From the NCBI RefSeq assembly GCF_947495965.1, contig NZ_CANMBB010000003.1, positions 277,404 through 341,403 on the forward strand: DNA of 64,000 bases. The letters are read 5' to 3'. A program made the position numbers and the translations under genes. This document shows positions 63,152 through 64,000 of this stretch, piece by piece (positions within the stretch are counted from its first letter, which is position 1; each line of letters opens with the position of its first letter). Under the pieces are notes generated by a model. It was not told the DNA's origin and did no database searches. It saw nothing but the letters and a program-made list of their open reading frames with translations. The DNA comes from an uncultured Maribacter sp. GTDB taxonomy: Bacteria > Bacteroidota > Bacteroidia > Flavobacteriales > Flavobacteriaceae.

Positions 63152-64000
63152 TATTTAACTACGAATACCACGTTGATTAAGGAATTGTAATCTGTTGGCG
63201 GAGCGTCTACAGTTAGTGTTAATTTTCCATCAGCAGTTATTACCATAGCCGTAGGACCTGTTGTAGATGTGGTATCAAAAACAGTTGGATCCGCGTACGT
63301 AACATAATAATATAATTCTGTTGCACCATAAGTAGGCACTGCTGTTGGTGCACCTGTACTTCCTCTTAAAGGTGTTCCAAACTGAGCTGTATATTGTGCA
63401 TATAAATCAATTGTTTGTGTACCTGTTGTAGAAGCATCTACTTCTATTGATGGCGGATAGAAAATTCTAGCTGCTTTAGAAGTAATTGGTGCTATTGCCT
63501 GTATAACTTCTTGAACATTAGTTTCTGTTGTAAATCCTTGTGCTGCAGATTTTCCTGCATCATCTACATCAATAGGAGCTCTTAACTCTACTTCATCATC
63601 AAATTGATCGTCCGAACCTAAAGAAGCTAATGGTACATCTCTGTCTCCACCACCATCTGATAATCTTAAATTATTACCAACTATTCCAAAAGCTGTATTG
63701 TATTCATTTCCAATATTTGAATCGGCATCATTAACATTAAGAGTAATAGCATTACCTCCTGTTATTGCTATATGACCAGGGTTTCCATTTGTTGATAATG
63801 TTTGGCTGTCTGTCCCTGAATCATTCAACCCACTTAAATCTATATTCGTAGCACTTCCATTATTCGTAATGGTTAATATCTGTGTACTAGCATCGTAATT
63901 TAAATCTTGAATCTCGTTCTCATCATCACTATCGCCATCGGTATAATCTACTGTGTAGTTCCCATTTCCATCATTAGTAACGGTTATATCGTTTGTACCT
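63151..64000 (-). CDS. giant repeat-containing surface protein, C-terminal part (5' end beyond window)
   Basis: The minus-strand frame is open to the right edge; the visible 282 residues are the C-terminal part. The TTG at 63828 is not a start. Reading upstream I find Asp/Asn/Thr/Gly-rich runs such as [20 protein letters not shown] and [19 protein letters not shown], typical of Flavobacterial adhesin repeats. The C-terminal 90 residues ([24 protein letters not shown] and further) form a distinct beta domain without a CHU_C domain. It is coupled by 1 nt to the CHU_C gene and is probably the substrate that PorP anchors. Confidence 0.85.
   Translation of the reverse strand, partial: GTNDITVTNDGNGNYTVDYTDGDSDDENEIQDLNYDASTQILTITNNGSATNIDLSGLNDSGTDSQTLSTNGNPGHIAITGGNAITLNVNDADSNIGNEYNTAFGIVGNNLRLSDGGGDRDVPLASLGSDDQFDDEVELRAPIDVDDAGKSAAQGFTTETNVQEVIQAIAPITSKAARIFYPPSIEVDASTTGTQTIDLYAQYTAQFGTPLRGSTGAPTAVPTYGATELYYYVTYADPTVFDTTSTTGPTAMVITADGKLTLTVDAPPTDYNSLINVVFVVK

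Noticed and set aside
63826..63828. TTG at 63828 as start of the last minus-strand gene
   Set aside because: The frame stays open to the window edge with typical adhesin repeats, so the gene is simply cut by the boundary.

Overview
The window is an AT-rich (about one third G+C by eye), densely packed stretch of chromosome from a member of the Bacteroidota, almost certainly a marine-type Flavobacteriaceae. The evidence is a type IX secretion/gliding locus (PorP/SprF-type protein beside CHU_C-type and giant repeat proteins), the rpmB-rpmG-DUF4295-ftsY block, bshC of bacillithiol synthesis, the Bacteroidetes form of YidC, and TAnnTTTG -7 promoter boxes just upstream of about twenty genes with almost no Shine-Dalgarno sequences. 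I saw no rRNA, tRNA, CRISPR array, prophage or conjugative module. Most of the window is core genome; the one clear mobile element is an intact IS4-family insertion sequence.

Layout. 1-3.5 kb: the 3' part of an ACR3 arsenite permease and two tandem GAF-domain histidine kinases. 3.5-12.1 kb: nitronate monooxygenase, mnmA, a four-domain fasciclin lipoprotein, yidC, pyrG and a DUF3820 protein. 12.2-19 kb: a secreted TIM-barrel protein, a tiny lipoprotein, a TPR histidine kinase/LytTR regulator pair and, divergent from it, a run of small secreted proteins. 19-33.8 kb: a DUF922 putative protease, a LysM/receptor-fold fusion, guaA, a PNPOx-like protein, a PLP decarboxylase, a GT39-like glycosyltransferase, bshC, an M14 peptidase, rimO and a serine hydrolase. 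33.8-41.6 kb: a minus-strand block with ftsY, the bL38 candidate, bL33, bL28, cinA, an Hpt protein, a FAH-family enzyme, an exonuclease, a 2-oxoacid dehydrogenase E2 and recR. 41.7-49.6 kb: a sodium/solute symporter, a CoA-binding protein, a FabH-like synthase, an AarF kinase with a TetR-like regulator, htpG and a MOSC protein.

49.7-52.7 kb is the most unusual part. Two paralogous secreted-protein genes lie head to tail on the minus strand with a 1371-bp IS4-family element between them. The element sits exactly in the rho-independent terminator hairpin of the upstream paralogue, splitting its arms and duplicating 10 bp. Each end of the element carries its own inward-facing terminator hairpin, so the element seems to have replaced the terminator it broke. 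The paralogues also share a 117-nt stretch over start codon and signal peptide with a single mismatch, although the rest of the proteins is only roughly three quarters identical, which suggests gene conversion.

52.9-60.1 kb holds an AraC regulator, an S1/P1 nuclease, a Cof-type HAD phosphatase, a DUF819 membrane protein, a DUF4369 lipoprotein, manA, queD and idi. 60.1-64 kb is a minus-strand type IX secretion operon whose giant first gene runs off the window. Several start codons were moved to an internal ATG because the longer reading frame begins with TTG or GTG inside a promoter or a neighbouring gene.
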